A stretch of DNA of 64,000 nt from Streptomyces sp. NRRL S-1022 (GTDB lineage Bacteria; Actinomycetota; Actinomycetes; Streptomycetales; Streptomycetaceae). The position numbers were made by a program, and so were the translations under genes. How positions within the stretch are numbered: the first letter of the stretch is position 1; each line of letters starts with the position of its first letter. The notes beneath the pieces were generated by a model that saw only the letters and a list, made by a program, of their open reading frames with translations, had not been told where the DNA came from and did no database searches. The DNA lies in assembly GCF_000720135.1 (NCBI RefSeq), contig NZ_JOIU01000019.1:1-64000 (forward strand), written 5' to 3'. Shown here piece by piece: positions 47,040 through 59,565 of the stretch.

Positions 47040-47945
47040 TCAGCCGAAGACGGCCAGGCTCTTGGCCTTGCCCCGGTGCTCCTCGACGAGCGCGAGGAAG
47101 CGGCCCTCGGGGTCGAACACGGCCACGGGACCGGCGCCCGCGTACTCGTCGGGGATCTCCAGCCGGACGCCGTTCAGCAGCAGCCGGGACCGCCTGCCGT
47201 CGACCTCCCAGCGCGGGAACGCGGCGGACGCGGCGTCGGCGATCGGCATCACGGTCAGCTCCTGCTGGAGCTGGTCCAGCGTCCTCGCCGCGTCCAGCTT
47301 GTACGGCCCGACGCGGGTGCGGCGCAGCGCGGTGAGGTGGCCGCCGACGCCGAGGCCGGCGCCCAGGTCCCGGGCGAGGGCGCGGATGTAGGTGCCGGAG
47401 GAGCAGACCACGGAGACGATCAGGTCGATCACGGGTGTGCCGTCCTCGGCGACCGCGTCCCGGACGTCGTACACCGTGAAGGAGGAGACGGTCACCGGGC
47501 GGGCGGGGATCTCGAAGTCCTCGCCCTCGCGGGCCCGCTTGTACGAGCGCACGCCGTCGATCTTGATGGCGCTGACCTTGGACGGCACCTGCATGATGTC
47601 GCCGGTGAGCTTGGCGATGCCGGCGTCGATGGCCTCCCGGGTCACCTTGGAGGCGTCGGTGGACGAGGTGATCTCGCCCTCGGCGTCGTCGGTGAGGGTG
47701 CTCTGGCCCAGGCGGACGGTGCCCAGGTACTCCTTCTCGGTGAGCGCGAGGTGCCCGAGGAGCTTGGTGGCGCGTTCGACCCCGAGGACCAGGACGCCGG
47801 TCGCCATGGGGTCCAGGGTGCCGGCGTGGCCGACGCGCCGCGTCCTCGCGATCCCGCGCATCTTGGCGACCACGTCGTGCGAAGTGAAGCCCGACGGCTT
47901 GTCGACGATGACGAGGCCGTCGGGCGGGGTGGGCTTGCTGGTCAT
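47040..47945 (-). CDS. truB: tRNA pseudouridine(55) synthase
   Basis: 301 residues that make pseudouridine 55 in tRNA. The catalytic aspartate lies in GTLDPMATG (about residue 45), with a KEYLG strand and RRTRVG (about 225); the C terminus has a PUA-like region. The start ATG overlaps the rbfA stop by four bases (ATGA), so it is coupled. It is the last gene of the rimP-nusA-infB translation operon. Confidence 0.96.
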   Translation of the reverse strand: MTSKPTPPDGLVIVDKPSGFTSHDVVAKMRGIARTRRVGHAGTLDPMATGVLVLGVERATKLLGHLALTEKEYLGTVRLGQSTLTDDAEGEITSSTDASKVTREAIDAGIAKLTGDIMQVPSKVSAIKIDGVRSYKRAREGEDFEIPARPVTVSSFTVYDVRDAVAEDGTPVIDLIVSVVCSSGTYIRALARDLGAGLGVGGHLTALRRTRVGPYKLDAARTLDQLQQELTVMPIADAASAAFPRWEVDGRRSRLLLNGVRLEIPDEYAGAGPVAVFDPEGRFLALVEEHRGKAKSLAVFG

Positions 47946-48397
47946 TCGGCGGCGTCGTCCGTCTCGTCGTCTTCCTCGCCCGGCTTGCGGTACGGGTCCG
48001 CGTCACCGGCGTACGCGGCGCCCGCGGACACCTCGCGCACCTTCTCGTCGGACTGGCGCGCCCTGTCGAGGAGGTCCTCGATGGTCCGGGCGGTGTCCGG
48101 CAGTGCGTCCGCCACGAAGGTGAGGGTCGGCGTGAACTTCACCCCGGCGGCCGCTCCCACGGCCGAGCGGAGGACGCCCTTGGCGCTCTCCAGGCCCGCG
48201 GCGGCGGCCTGCCGCTCCTCGTCGTCGCCGTAGACCGTGTAGAAGACGGTCGCCTCCCGCAGGTCACCCGTGACCCGGGTGTCCGTGATGGTGACGTGTG
48301 AGCCGAGCCGCGGGTCCTTGATCCCGCGCTGCAGCTTCTGGGCCACCACCTCCCGGATGAGGTCCGCCAGCCTTTTAGCCCGCGCGTTGTCGGCCAC
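47942..48397 (-). CDS. rbfA: Ribosome-binding factor A
   Basis: 151 residues that bind the 30S subunit and help 16S maturation; the KH-like fold has RGIKDPRLG (about residues 25-33) and the VTITDTRVTGDL strand. The C terminus is acidic (EEDDETDDAAE). The GTG at 48397 has GGGAGA upstream. It overlaps truB by four bases and lies 41 nt after the DUF503 gene. Confidence 0.95.
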   Translation of the reverse strand: MADNARAKRLADLIREVVAQKLQRGIKDPRLGSHVTITDTRVTGDLREATVFYTVYGDDEERQAAAAGLESAKGVLRSAVGAAAGVKFTPTLTFVADALPDTARTIEDLLDRARQSDEKVREVSAGAAYAGDADPYRKPGEEDDETDDAAE

Positions 48398-48438
48398 TGG
48401 TCCGTCTCCCGTTCTTTCTTCTTGCTTGCGTTTCGTGG

Positions 48439-48732
48439 TCAGTCGTCGTCGCCGTGGAGCCGCCGTCGCACGGACAGCAGTTCCACCTCGGGGCGGCCGG
48501 CGACCAGCCGCTCGCACCGGTCCAGTACGTCGGTGAGGTGCGCCACGTCGCCGGAGACCACGGCGAGTCCGATGATCGCTCGCCGGTGGAGGTCCACGTG
48601 GTCCACCTCGGCCGCGCTCACGGCGTACTTCCGCTGGAGTTCGGCGACGATCGGGCGGACGACGGAGCGCTTCTCCTTCAGCGAGTGGACGTCGCCGAGG
48701 AGCAGGTCGAAGGACAGAGTCCCCACGTACAT
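48439..48732 (-). CDS. DUF503 protein (YlxP-like)
   Basis: 97 residues, full length for the family, with the conserved HSLKEKRSVVRPIV helix near the N terminus. Small ferredoxin-like-fold protein always near infB/rbfA and thought to act in ribosome assembly, but with no proven activity. The ATG at 48732 starts the canonical MYVGTLSFDL; its ribosome site is poor, so a downstream GTG is a weaker alternative. Confidence 0.9.
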   Translation of the reverse strand: MYVGTLSFDLLLGDVHSLKEKRSVVRPIVAELQRKYAVSAAEVDHVDLHRRAIIGLAVVSGDVAHLTDVLDRCERLVAGRPEVELLSVRRRLHGDDD

Positions 48733-48886
48733 GTGTGTAACCGGTTCACCCGCCGGTACGGGATCGATGGCCCCGGGTCCGTGTGGCCGGGGACATCAAG
48801 AACGGTACCGCGTACCCGCCGGTGGCTCGACAGGGTTTCGGCACCGTGGGCCGCGGCCGCCCGGGGCGCGTGCCCCGGGAACGGCC

Positions 48887-48924
48887 GGGCTGGCCGGCGG
48901 CACGTGCGTGCCGCCGGCCAGCCC
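48887..48924 (-). terminator. Terminator or attenuator after infB
   Basis: Perfect 17-bp stem GGGCTGGCCGGCGGCAC/GTGCCGCCGGCCAGCCC with a GTGC loop, 18 nt after the infB stop. A second 8-bp hairpin (48860-48879) follows. It may limit read-through into the DUF503-rbfA-truB genes. Confidence 0.88.
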
Positions 48925-48942
48925 CTGGCACCGTCGGTCGTG

Positions 48943-52029
<3,087 letters not shown>

Positions 52030-52174
52030 TTCGCTCCTTTGAGGTCCGGGTTGAAGCCGGACCGTCGCTAGTTCATGGGCGTACTCATCGCGTACTCATC
52101 GAGTGCTCATCGCAATCTCGACCTGCTTTCGACTCGCGAGGTACCAGGCCGCACGGGGTTCCGTACGGCTCGTC

Positions 52175-52471
52175 TTACGGCGTTGCCTGCTCGGCAACTG
52201 TTGTCTGCTCGACGTATCGGCGCAACGCCTTTGTGTCGAGCGGTCCCGGGACGCGCAGTGCCCGCGGGAACGCCCGGCGGCGAACCGCCTGGTCGAGACA
52301 GACCTGGGCGGGGTGCACGTACGCACCCCGGCCGGGCAGCGTACCGCGAGGATCGGGGGCGCACGCGTCCTCGATCCTCACGATCCGCAGGAGATCGCTC
52401 TTGGCCGCCCGCTCCCGGCACCCCACACAGGTGCGTTCAGGGCATACTCGGGTGTGCGTCCGGCCAGACAC
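52175..52471 (-). CDS. ylxR: YlxR family nucleic-acid-binding protein (DUF448)
   Basis: 98 residues with TCVGCRERAAKSDLLRI near the N terminus, the family signature, then PGRGAYVHPAQVCLDQAVRRRAF (shortened). It lies between nusA and infB in nearly all Gram-positives and has been reported as a nucleoid-associated regulator in some; its role here is unproven. GTG start at 52471; the gap to nusA is 110 nt. Confidence 0.93.
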   Translation of the reverse strand: MSGRTHTRVCPERTCVGCRERAAKSDLLRIVRIEDACAPDPRGTLPGRGAYVHPAQVCLDQAVRRRAFPRALRVPGPLDTKALRRYVEQTTVAEQATP

Positions 52472-52581
52472 AGTTAAGTCTACCTCCCCGTACCGACCTC
52501 ACCCCTTTGGGGCAAGAATCGAACGGCCGTTGTCGTGATCTCAGCGCCGGGCGGCTCGGATCTATTCCCCGCCCGGCGGTC

Positions 52582-53568
52582 CTACTCCCCGGTCTGCTCG
52601 GTGTCCGGCCGGATGTCGATCCGCCAGCCGGTGAGGCGGGCGGCGAGGCGGGCGTTCTGGCCCTCCTTGCCGATCGCCAGCGACAGCTGGTAGTCCGGCA
52701 CGGTCACCCGCGCGGAGCGGGCGGCCATGTCCACGACCTCCACCTTGCTCACCCGAGCGGGTGACAGGGCGTTCGCCACCATCTCGGCCGGGTCGTCCGA
52801 CCAGTCGACGATGTCGATCTTCTCGCCGTTCAGCTCGCCCATCACGTTGCGGACCCGGCCGCCCATGGGGCCGATGCAGGCGCCCTTGGCGTTCAGGCCC
52901 GAACGGGTGGACCGTACGGCGATCTTGGTGCGGTGACCGGCCTCACGGGCGATCGCGGCGATCTCCACCGAGCCGTCGGCGATCTCCGGCACCTCCAGGG
53001 CGAAGAGCTTCTTCACCAGGTTGGGGTGGGTCCGGGAGAGGGTCACGGACGGGCCGCGGACACCCTTGGCCACCCGGACGACGTACGACCGCAGGCGCAT
53101 GCCGTGCGGGTAGGTCTCGCCGGGCACCTGCTCCTGCACCGGCAGGATGGCCTCCAGCTTGCCGATGTCCACGAGCACGTTCTTCGGGTCGCGGCCCTGC
53201 TGGACCACTCCGGTGACGATGTCGCCCTCGCGGCCGGCGTACTCGCCGAGCGTCGCGTCGTCCTCGGCGTCGCGCAGCCGCTGCAGGATCACCTGCTTGG
53301 CGGTGGTCGCGGCGATACGGCCGAAGCCGGACGGGGTGTCGTCGAACTCGCGGGGCTCCTGGCCCTCCGTGAGGTCCTCGGGGTCCTCCTTCGCCCACAC
53401 GGTCACATGCCCGGTCTCCCGGTTGAGCTCCACGCGCGCGTGTCGGCGGCTTCCCTCGGTGCGGTGGTAGGCGATGAGGAGGGCCGACTCGATCGCCTCG
53501 ACCAGCAGGTCGAAGGAGATCTCCTTCTCCCGAACCAAGCCCCGCAGGGCGCTCATGTCGATGTCCAC
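52582..53568 (-). CDS. nusA: Transcription termination/antitermination factor NusA
   Basis: 328 residues: an N-terminal RNA-polymerase-binding domain ([14 protein letters not shown]), an S1 domain ([13 protein letters not shown]) and two KH domains ([14 protein letters not shown] and [20 protein letters not shown], the latter the family end motif). It lacks the E. coli acidic repeats, as in actinobacteria. The GTG start is two bases after the rimP stop. Confidence 0.97.
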   Translation of the reverse strand: MDIDMSALRGLVREKEISFDLLVEAIESALLIAYHRTEGSRRHARVELNRETGHVTVWAKEDPEDLTEGQEPREFDDTPSGFGRIAATTAKQVILQRLRDAEDDATLGEYAGREGDIVTGVVQQGRDPKNVLVDIGKLEAILPVQEQVPGETYPHGMRLRSYVVRVAKGVRGPSVTLSRTHPNLVKKLFALEVPEIADGSVEIAAIAREAGHRTKIAVRSTRSGLNAKGACIGPMGGRVRNVMGELNGEKIDIVDWSDDPAEMVANALSPARVSKVEVVDMAARSARVTVPDYQLSLAIGKEGQNARLAARLTGWRIDIRPDTEQTGE

Positions 53569-53570
53569 GG

Positions 53571-54089
53571 CTACGCCTCCTCCTCTTCCTTCAGGTCCTT
53601 CTTGACCTTGTCGTCCTTGCGGTTGAACTCGACCTGCACGCGCGCCCTGGCGATCTCCGGGAAGCCGAGCCTGCGGCTCGTGGCCTTGCGGCCCTTGACT
53701 CCGGGCACCTCGACGTCGACGCCCTCGTCGTCGACGTCCAGGATCCGGGCGAGCAGCTCGCCGCCCTCGGCGAGCTGGAACTTCACGAGCCGGTCGGTCG
53801 CGCGCACGAAGTGCCGGTGCTCGGTGAGGAGGCGCTCCGCGCCGGGGGTTCCGACCTCCAGGTCGTACGCGGCGTCACCCATCGCGTTGGTCTCGTCGAG
53901 CTTCGCCGAGAGCGCGCGGCTCACATCGGCGATGGCGTCCAGATCGGCTCCGGTGTCGGAGTCGACGACCACGCGCAGCACCCGCTTGCGTCCGACGGAG
54001 TCCACGGCGATCTCTTCGAGATCCAGCCCCTGGGAGGTGACGAGCGGTTCCAGCAGCTCTCGCAGCCTCTCGCTCTGGGTGGTGCTCAT
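53571..54089 (-). CDS. rimP: Ribosome maturation factor RimP
   Basis: 172 residues with the RimP core [13 protein letters not shown] and an acidic Lys/Glu C terminus. It assists 30S assembly. The ATG at 54089 has GAGGAG eight bases upstream. It is the first gene of the translation operon; upstream, 54140-54145 gives TTGACC on the minus strand, a possible -35 of its promoter, without a clear -10. Confidence 0.95.
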   Translation of the reverse strand: MSTTQSERLRELLEPLVTSQGLDLEEIAVDSVGRKRVLRVVVDSDTGADLDAIADVSRALSAKLDETNAMGDAAYDLEVGTPGAERLLTEHRHFVRATDRLVKFQLAEGGELLARILDVDDEGVDVEVPGVKGRKATSRRLGFPEIARARVQVEFNRKDDKVKKDLKEEEEA

Positions 54090-54338
54090 CCGGGTGACTC
54101 CTCGGCCGCGTGTGCTGTTGTGGGATGGGTCGCGTGTCTGGTCAAAGGGTATCCGGTCGCGGAGGGTGTTGCTGTCCCCTCCATGGGTGGGCACGGAGCC
54201 GCATGTCATCACAGCACGTGACCCTCGGACGGGCTGTGTGAGCCGGTGATATGAAGCGAGGGGGTGCGCGGGTACCGTGATCACCGGCGGGCCGGTTCCC
54301 GCCCGTGTGTTCGTACGAGCCCCCCGAGGACGTCAGCC

Positions 54339-54872
54339 GTGCCGTACCCCCCGTCGCGCATCCCCTCGGGGCCGCGCAGAAGATCCCTGCTCGCCTCGGC
54401 CGCCGGGGCCGCCCTCCTGGCCGGCTGCTCGGCCGGCCCCGACGACGCCGGCACGGGTCCGTCGGCCACCGCCCGGGCCCGCGCGCGTGCGGCCCGGGAC
54501 AGCCGGGGGCTGCTGGGGCACTACGACGCGGTGCTCGCCGCGCATCCCGGGCTGGCGGAGCGGCTGCGTCCGCTGCGGGCCCAGGTCGCGGCGCACGCGG
54601 CGGCCTTCGAGGAGGGCTCGGCGGCCACCGCGACCGCATCGGGCACCGCGTCCGGCACCGCATCGGCCACCACTACGGCGTCGCCGTCCGCCGTGGCCGT
54701 GCCGGCCGCTGAGAAGGACGCCGTCGCGGGGCTCGTCGCCGCCGAGCGGGCCCTCGCCGACCGGCGCGCCAAGGAGCTGCTGGAGGTGCCGGGCGAGCTG
54801 GCCCGGCTGCTGGCGTCGGTCGCGGCCGCCGGGGCCGCGCACGCGTACCTGCTGACGGAGGGGTCCAGGTGA
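54339..54872 (+). CDS. Tat-type lipoprotein, function unknown
   Basis: 177 residues from a GTG with GAGGA eight bases upstream. A twin-arginine signal (RRRSLLASAAGAAL) ends at the lipobox LLAGC, so it is probably folded before export and lipid-anchored. The mature part is Ala-rich and helical, with an HYDAVLAAHPGLAERLRPL segment and a central Thr/Ala/Ser stretch. Its stop overlaps the ferritin-like gene by four bases (GTGA), suggesting a joint complex. It is divergent from rimP. Confidence 0.8.
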   Translation: MPYPPSRIPSGPRRRSLLASAAGAALLAGCSAGPDDAGTGPSATARARARAARDSRGLLGHYDAVLAAHPGLAERLRPLRAQVAAHAAAFEEGSAATATASGTASGTASATTTASPSAVAVPAAEKDAVAGLVAAERALADRRAKELLEVPGELARLLASVAAAGAAHAYLLTEGSR

Positions 54873-55351
54873 GCGACGGAGCGGAGCTGACCGCGCTGCA
54901 GGCGGCGCTGGCGGCGGAGCACGCGGCAGTCTACGGGTACGGCGTCGTCGGCGGACGGATCGAGCAGCGGCGGCGGACCGAGGCGCGGACGGCGTACGAC
55001 GCGCACCGGGCGCGCCGGGACGCGCTGGTGCGCGCCGTGCGTGACCTGGGCGGCACCCCGGTCGCCGCGAGCGCCGGGTACGCGCTGCCGTTCCCGGTCC
55101 GGGACGGGGCCGCCGCGGTGCGGCTGGCCGCGCGGCTGGAGGAGCGGCTGGCCGGGGTGTACTCGGACCTGGTCCGGGCGGCCACCGGCGCACGGCGGAC
55201 CGACGCGGCCGGAGCGCTGCGCGAGGCCGCGGTGCGGGCGGTGCGCTGGAGCGGGGAGAGCGTAGCCTTCCCCGGGCTCGCCGAGCGGGCCGGCGGACAG
55301 ACCGGCGCGGCCGGCACCACCCCGTCACCGTCCGCCCCGGCGACACGGTAG
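54869..55351 (+). CDS. Ferritin-like protein (DUF4439)
   Basis: 160 residues. A four-helix ferritin-like domain starts at LTALQAALAAEHAAVYGYG, with Glu and His residues that may bind metal, and ends in a Ser/Pro/Ala tail. It overlaps the lipoprotein gene by four bases, so they are coupled. The last ~38 codons are repeated after the TAG stop at 55349-55351 (see the repeat at 55399-55516). Iron or other function is unproven. Confidence 0.85.
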   Translation: MSDGAELTALQAALAAEHAAVYGYGVVGGRIEQRRRTEARTAYDAHRARRDALVRAVRDLGGTPVAASAGYALPFPVRDGAAAVRLAARLEERLAGVYSDLVRAATGARRTDAAGALREAAVRAVRWSGESVAFPGLAERAGGQTGAAGTTPSPSAPATR

Positions 55352-55398
55352 CCACCGGCCGCGGCCCGCACGACACGGCCGCACGGGACGGCCCCGGA

Positions 55399-55516
55399 GC
55401 GGGCGATGCGCTGGAATGGGAAGAGCGTAGCCTTCCCTGGGCTCGCCGAGCGGGCCGGCGGACAGACGGGCGCGGCCGGCACGACCTCCTCGCCGTCCGC
55501 CCCGGCGGCACGGTGA
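55399..55516 (+). repeat. In-frame duplicated tail of the ferritin-like gene
   Basis: This segment repeats 55234-55351 at a constant offset of 165 bases without indels. Read in the same frame it encodes RAMRWNGKSVAFPGLAERAGG..., against RAVRWSGESVAFPGLAERAGG... in the gene. A TAG separates the two copies and the second ends with TGA at 55514-55516. Weaker similarity extends upstream and to a partial third unit near 55525-55545. It is best read as an old tandem duplication of a 55-codon unit that is now non-coding. Confidence 0.85.
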
Positions 55517-55594
55517 ACACCGGCGGTGGCGTGCCGTACGACGCGGCGCCGGAGCAGGCCCGACAGCAGGTGACAGGAAGGGAACGACTCGCGC

Positions 55595-56503
55595 ATGGCT
55601 TTCGAAGCACCGCAGCGCCTGGTGCGGGCGCTCGGTGAGACGGCACCGGCCGGGGACGACTGGCTGGCGCGGCTGCCCGCGGTGGCCGAGCGGGCCGTCG
55701 CCCGGCGCGAGTTGACCGTGGAACGGGTGCAGGTGCCCGGCGGGCGCAGCAGCCTGGTGATGCTGGTGCGGCGGGCGGACGGCACCCCGGCCGTGCTGAA
55801 GCTGGCGCCGCCGCGGGCCCGCCCGGAGAGCGAGCGGGCGGCGCTGGCGCACTGGGGCGGGCTGGGCGCCGTACAGCTGCTGGAGACCGGGGCGGACGAG
55901 GCGGAGGACGGGGTGCTGCTGCTGGAGCGGCTGCACCCCGACGTGTCGGTCCGGTCGCTGCCGGAGGCGAAGGCGCTGCTGGAGGCGGCGGGGACGCTGC
56001 GCCGGCTGTGGGTGGAGCCGCCGGCCGGGCACGTCTTCGAGACCGTCGCCGAGCGCACCGGACGGCAGGCGGCGGCGATGCGGGCGAGCGCCGGGACCGA
56101 CCCGGAGGCGGCGCCGCTGGTGGAGGCGGCGCTGGCCGCCCGTGAGGAGCTGCTGGCCGCGCCGCCGGAGCAGCTGCTGCTGCACGGCACGTTCCGGCAG
56201 AGCAAGGTGCTCGGCGGGGACCGGATGCACTGGCTCGCGGTCGGCCCGGACCCGGTGGTCGGCGAGAGCGCCTTCGACCTGGCCCGGCTGGTGCGGGACC
56301 GGGTGGAGGACCTGATCGCGACGGCGTCCGGGCCGGCCACCACCCGGCGCCGGATCAAGCGGCTCGCGGAGTCGCTGGAGGTGGACCAGGAACGGCTGCG
56401 CGGCTGGACGCTGTTCCGGGCGGTGGAGTCCGGGGTGCGGGCCCGGCGGGTCGGCCGGGAGAAGGACGCGGAGCTGCTGCTGGAGTTCGCGGCCTGGCTG
56501 TAG
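55595..56503 (+). CDS. APH/streptomycin-kinase-like protein lacking catalytic residues
   Basis: 302 residues with the fold of small-molecule (aminoglycoside 6-phosphotransferase) kinases: an AVLKLAPP strand retaining the lysine, then LLHGTFRQSK (about 195-204) and VGPDPVVGESAFDLARLV (about 216). In active relatives these read HGDLHxxN and xDPKxxVGxPAYD. Here the catalytic Asp is Thr, the Asn is Lys and the metal-binding Asp is Gly. It therefore should not phosphorylate by the usual mechanism and is unlikely to give drug resistance. Start ATG at 55595. The function is unknown. Confidence 0.75.
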   Translation: MAFEAPQRLVRALGETAPAGDDWLARLPAVAERAVARRELTVERVQVPGGRSSLVMLVRRADGTPAVLKLAPPRARPESERAALAHWGGLGAVQLLETGADEAEDGVLLLERLHPDVSVRSLPEAKALLEAAGTLRRLWVEPPAGHVFETVAERTGRQAAAMRASAGTDPEAAPLVEAALAAREELLAAPPEQLLLHGTFRQSKVLGGDRMHWLAVGPDPVVGESAFDLARLVRDRVEDLIATASGPATTRRRIKRLAESLEVDQERLRGWTLFRAVESGVRARRVGREKDAELLLEFAAWL

Positions 56504-56505
56504 GC

Positions 56506-57220
56506 ATGAGCAGGCGTACTCGGGTGCCTGGGCAGCCGGGCCCGTGCGGCCCTGGGGGCGGGCTGCTCCGCCTCGGAGCCGGACGACGGCGAACGCGTCG
56601 GCGGCGGTACAGCAGCGGCGGGAGGCGGTGGAGCGGTCCCTGCGCCGGCGGGTGGCCGGCTTGGCGGCGCCTGCCCTCACTGGAGCCGGCGCTGCCGCGG
56701 TTCAGCGACGCCTGCCGCGGTCCCCGGCAGCCCGATCTCCGCGACCAATCCGAGGACCTCGTGGTGGTGGACTGCCGGATGGACGTCGTCGCCTGCTACG
56801 GGGCACCGCGCGGGGTGGCGCCGGTGCTGCGGGACATCGGCCGGGCGCACCTCGGCCACTGGGGCGAGGGCCCGGACACCGGCGAGCGCGGCGGGCTGCG
56901 GTACGCCCTGGAGTACCAGCGGGACAGGGGCCTGGGGCCGACGGGCCGCGCATGCCGGCGCCCGAGCTGGACGATCCGTCGCTCACCGTGCAGTGGGACG
57001 ACCCGTGGCACCCCGGCGAGCGGATCCCGGAGCCCCTGGCGTGCCTCACGTCCGGGTCGCGGATGCCCTCGCCCGCCCCGGACCGGCGGTGCCGGCTGGA
57101 GTCCGGCCGGGCCACCGTCGCCGGGGCGCGGGCCCGTCACGGCACCGTCTTCTCCGTCACCTCGGGACCCGGGAGTACTGGACGCTCTCCCGCGAGGCGT
57201 GGCGGCGCGCACGGTCGTGA
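56506..57220 (+). pseudogene. Decayed lipoprotein gene with several frameshifts
   Basis: No single frame is convincing, but fragments make sense in sequence. GCSASEPDDGE gives a lipobox-like start (near 56546, frame 2). VQQRREAVERSLRRRVAG lies in another frame (near 56610). DLVVVDCRMDVVACYGAPRG, YALEYQRD lies in frame 1 (56750-56925). PELDDPSLTVQWDDPWHPGE lies in frame 3 (near 56960). REYWTLSREAWRRARS then the stop at 57220 lies in yet another frame. This suggests a ~230-residue lipoprotein broken by at least three frameshifts. Sequencing errors are an alternative. Confidence 0.55.
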
Positions 57221-57238
57221 GCGCCGCCGTCCGCGCCG

Positions 57239-58942
57239 TCAGGCCGTGAGGCGGGCGATCGCGTCCTCGACCGGGAGTTCCTCGCGCTCGCCGGTCCTGC
57301 GGTCCTTCAGCTCCAGGACGCCCTCGCCGGAGCGGCGGCCGGCGACCAGGATCCAGGGCACGCCGATCAGCTCGGCGTCGGTGAACTTCACGCCCGGGGA
57401 CACCCCGGCCCGGTCGTCCACCAGCACGCGGACGCCCGCGGCGGCGAGCTTCCCGGCGACGTCGAGGGCCAGCTCGGTCTGCAGGGCCTTGCCGGCGGCG
57501 ACGACGTGCACGTCGGCCGGGGCGACCTCCTTGGGCCAGACCAGGCCCTTGTCGTCGGCGGTCTGCTCGGCGAGCGCGGCGACGGCGCGGGAGACGCCGA
57601 TGCCGTAGGAGCCCATGGTGACGCGGACCGGCTTGCCGTTCTGGCCGAGGACGTCCAGCTTGAGGGCGTCGGTGTACTTGCGGCCCAGCTGGAAGATGTG
57701 GCCGATCTCGATGGCGCGGTCCAGCTTGAGGCCGGTGCCGCACTTGGGGCAGGGGTCGCCGTCCTGCACGACCACGACGTCCACGTACGCGTCGACCTCG
57801 AAGTCACGGCCGGCGACGACGTTCTTCGCGTGCGTGTGCTCCTTGTTGGCGCCGGTGATCCAGGAGGTGCCGGGGGCCACGCGCGGGTCGGCGATGTAGG
57901 TGACCTTCTCGCCCAGGCCCTGCGGTCCGACGTAGCCGCGGACCAGGTCGGAGCGCTCGGCGAAGTCGGCCTCGGTGACCATCTCGACGGCGGCCGGGGC
58001 GAAGTGCGCCTCGACCTTGCCCATGTCCACCTCGCGGTCGCCGGGCACGCCCACGGCGACGATCTCGCCGTCCACCTTGACCAGGAGGTTCTTCAGCGTG
58101 GCGGAGGCCGGGACGCCCAGCGAGGCGGCCAGGGTCTCGATGGTCGGGGTGTCGGGGGTGGGGATCTCCTCCAGCGCGGGCACGGCCGAGCCGTCGGCCG
58201 GCTTCAGCTCGTAGGTGATCGCCTCCGTGTTGGCGGCGAAGTCGCAGTGGGGGCAGTCGGCGAAGGTGTCCTCGCCGGCCTCGGCCGGGGCGAGGAACTC
58301 CTCGGACCTGGAGCCGCCCATGGCGCCGGCGGTGGCGGCGCAGATGCGGTAGTCGAGGCCGAGGCGTTCGAAGACCCGCTGGTAGGCCTCGCGGTGCAGG
58401 GCGTAGGACCGGGCGAGGCCCTCGTCCTCCAGGTCGAAGGAGTACGAGTCCTTCATCAGGAACTCGCGGCCGCGCAGGATGCCGGCGCGGGGGCGGGCCT
58501 CGTCGCGGAACTTGGTCTGGATCTGGTAGAGGATCACCGGCAGGTCCTTGTAGGACGTGCACTGGTCCTTGACCAGGAGGGTGAAGATCTCCTCGTGGGT
58601 GGGGCCGAGGAGGTAGTCGCCGCCCTTGCGGTCCTGGAGCCGGAACAGCTCCTGGCCGTACTCGTCCCAGCGGCCGGTGGCCTCGTAGGGCTCGCGCGGC
58701 AGCAGGGCGGGCAGCGAGACCTCCTGGGCGCCGATGGCGTCCATCTCCTCGCGGACGATGCGCTCCACGTTGGCGAGGACCTTCTTGCCGAGGGGCAGCC
58801 AGCTCCAGATGCCGGCGGCCGTGCGGCGGACGTAGCCGGCGCGGACGAGCAGCTTGTGGCTGAGGACCTCGGCGTCGGCCGGGTCGTCGCGCAGCGTCTT
58901 CGCCATCAACTGGGACATGCGCTGGACCGGTGCATTGGCCAT
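57239..58942 (-). CDS. proS: Prolyl-tRNA synthetase
   Basis: 567 residues, bacterial-type ProRS: class II catalytic core with motif 2 around [10 protein letters not shown] and motif 3 near [17 protein letters not shown]. The inserted editing domain lies between (about residues 220-390), and a C-terminal anticodon-binding domain follows. The ATG at 58942 has AGGAG ten bases upstream and gives the standard length. Confidence 0.97.
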   Translation of the reverse strand: MANAPVQRMSQLMAKTLRDDPADAEVLSHKLLVRAGYVRRTAAGIWSWLPLGKKVLANVERIVREEMDAIGAQEVSLPALLPREPYEATGRWDEYGQELFRLQDRKGGDYLLGPTHEEIFTLLVKDQCTSYKDLPVILYQIQTKFRDEARPRAGILRGREFLMKDSYSFDLEDEGLARSYALHREAYQRVFERLGLDYRICAATAGAMGGSRSEEFLAPAEAGEDTFADCPHCDFAANTEAITYELKPADGSAVPALEEIPTPDTPTIETLAASLGVPASATLKNLLVKVDGEIVAVGVPGDREVDMGKVEAHFAPAAVEMVTEADFAERSDLVRGYVGPQGLGEKVTYIADPRVAPGTSWITGANKEHTHAKNVVAGRDFEVDAYVDVVVVQDGDPCPKCGTGLKLDRAIEIGHIFQLGRKYTDALKLDVLGQNGKPVRVTMGSYGIGVSRAVAALAEQTADDKGLVWPKEVAPADVHVVAAGKALQTELALDVAGKLAAAGVRVLVDDRAGVSPGVKFTDAELIGVPWILVAGRRSGEGVLELKDRRTGEREELPVEDAIARLTA

Positions 58943-59014
58943 GGTTCTCGTACTCCTGCCGGACAAGGGTGTTGGCAGGAGATTAACCGGGCCGCCCGCG
59001 CCGGTGGAAATCGG

Positions 59015-59545
59015 TCAGCGCCTGCGCAGCGGCAGCGGGGCGCCCATCACGGCGTACGGCCGCTGTGCGCTCGGGAAATGCACCCGGCGGGCGAGGTCGA
59101 CGTAGCCGAGGGAGTGGTACAGGCCGCGGGCGGGGCTGTCGGTGTCGATCGCGGAGAGGATCGAGCGGGGTTCGTCGGCGGTGTCGGTGATGGTGGTGAT
59201 CAGGCGCCGGCCGATGCCGTGGTTCTGGTGGTCGGGGTGGACGTGCAGTTCGGTGATGACGAAGGAGTCGTCGAGCCAGAGGTCGTTGCCGTTGGCACGG
59301 AGGTAGGGCTCCACGACGGTGGACCACCAGTGCGTACGGCTGTTGGGCATGCCGTAGACGAATCCGACCAGCCGTCCGCGGCTGGTGGCGCCGAGGGCCC
59401 GTGCGCCGTCGTACTGCATGTGGCGCTGGACGATCTGCCGGCGGACGGCGACCTCCTCCGGGCCGAGCCCGAAGGCGACGGCCTGGACGGTCAGGGCCTC
59501 GTCCACGTGGGCAGTGAGGTCCAGGGGGCCGATCACGAGGTCCAT
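59015..59545 (-). CDS. GNAT family N-acetyltransferase
   Basis: 176 residues with an acetyl-CoA-binding segment VHPDHQNHGIGRRLI (the Q/RxxGxG/A motif, about residue 110) and a beta-strand ITELHVHP before it. The substrate is unknown. It is followed 50 nt later by the proS coding region upstream end and is preceded 20 nt by another GNAT gene, so it may be cotranscribed with it. Confidence 0.88.
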   Translation of the reverse strand: MDLVIGPLDLTAHVDEALTVQAVAFGLGPEEVAVRRQIVQRHMQYDGARALGATSRGRLVGFVYGMPNSRTHWWSTVVEPYLRANGNDLWLDDSFVITELHVHPDHQNHGIGRRLITTITDTADEPRSILSAIDTDSPARGLYHSLGYVDLARRVHFPSAQRPYAVMGAPLPLRRR

Positions 59546-59565
59546 GCCGGGAGCGTACAGGGCGG

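Noticed and set aside
55595-56503. Aminoglycoside resistance gene
   Set aside because: Catalytic residues are missing, so only a fold relationship is supported.
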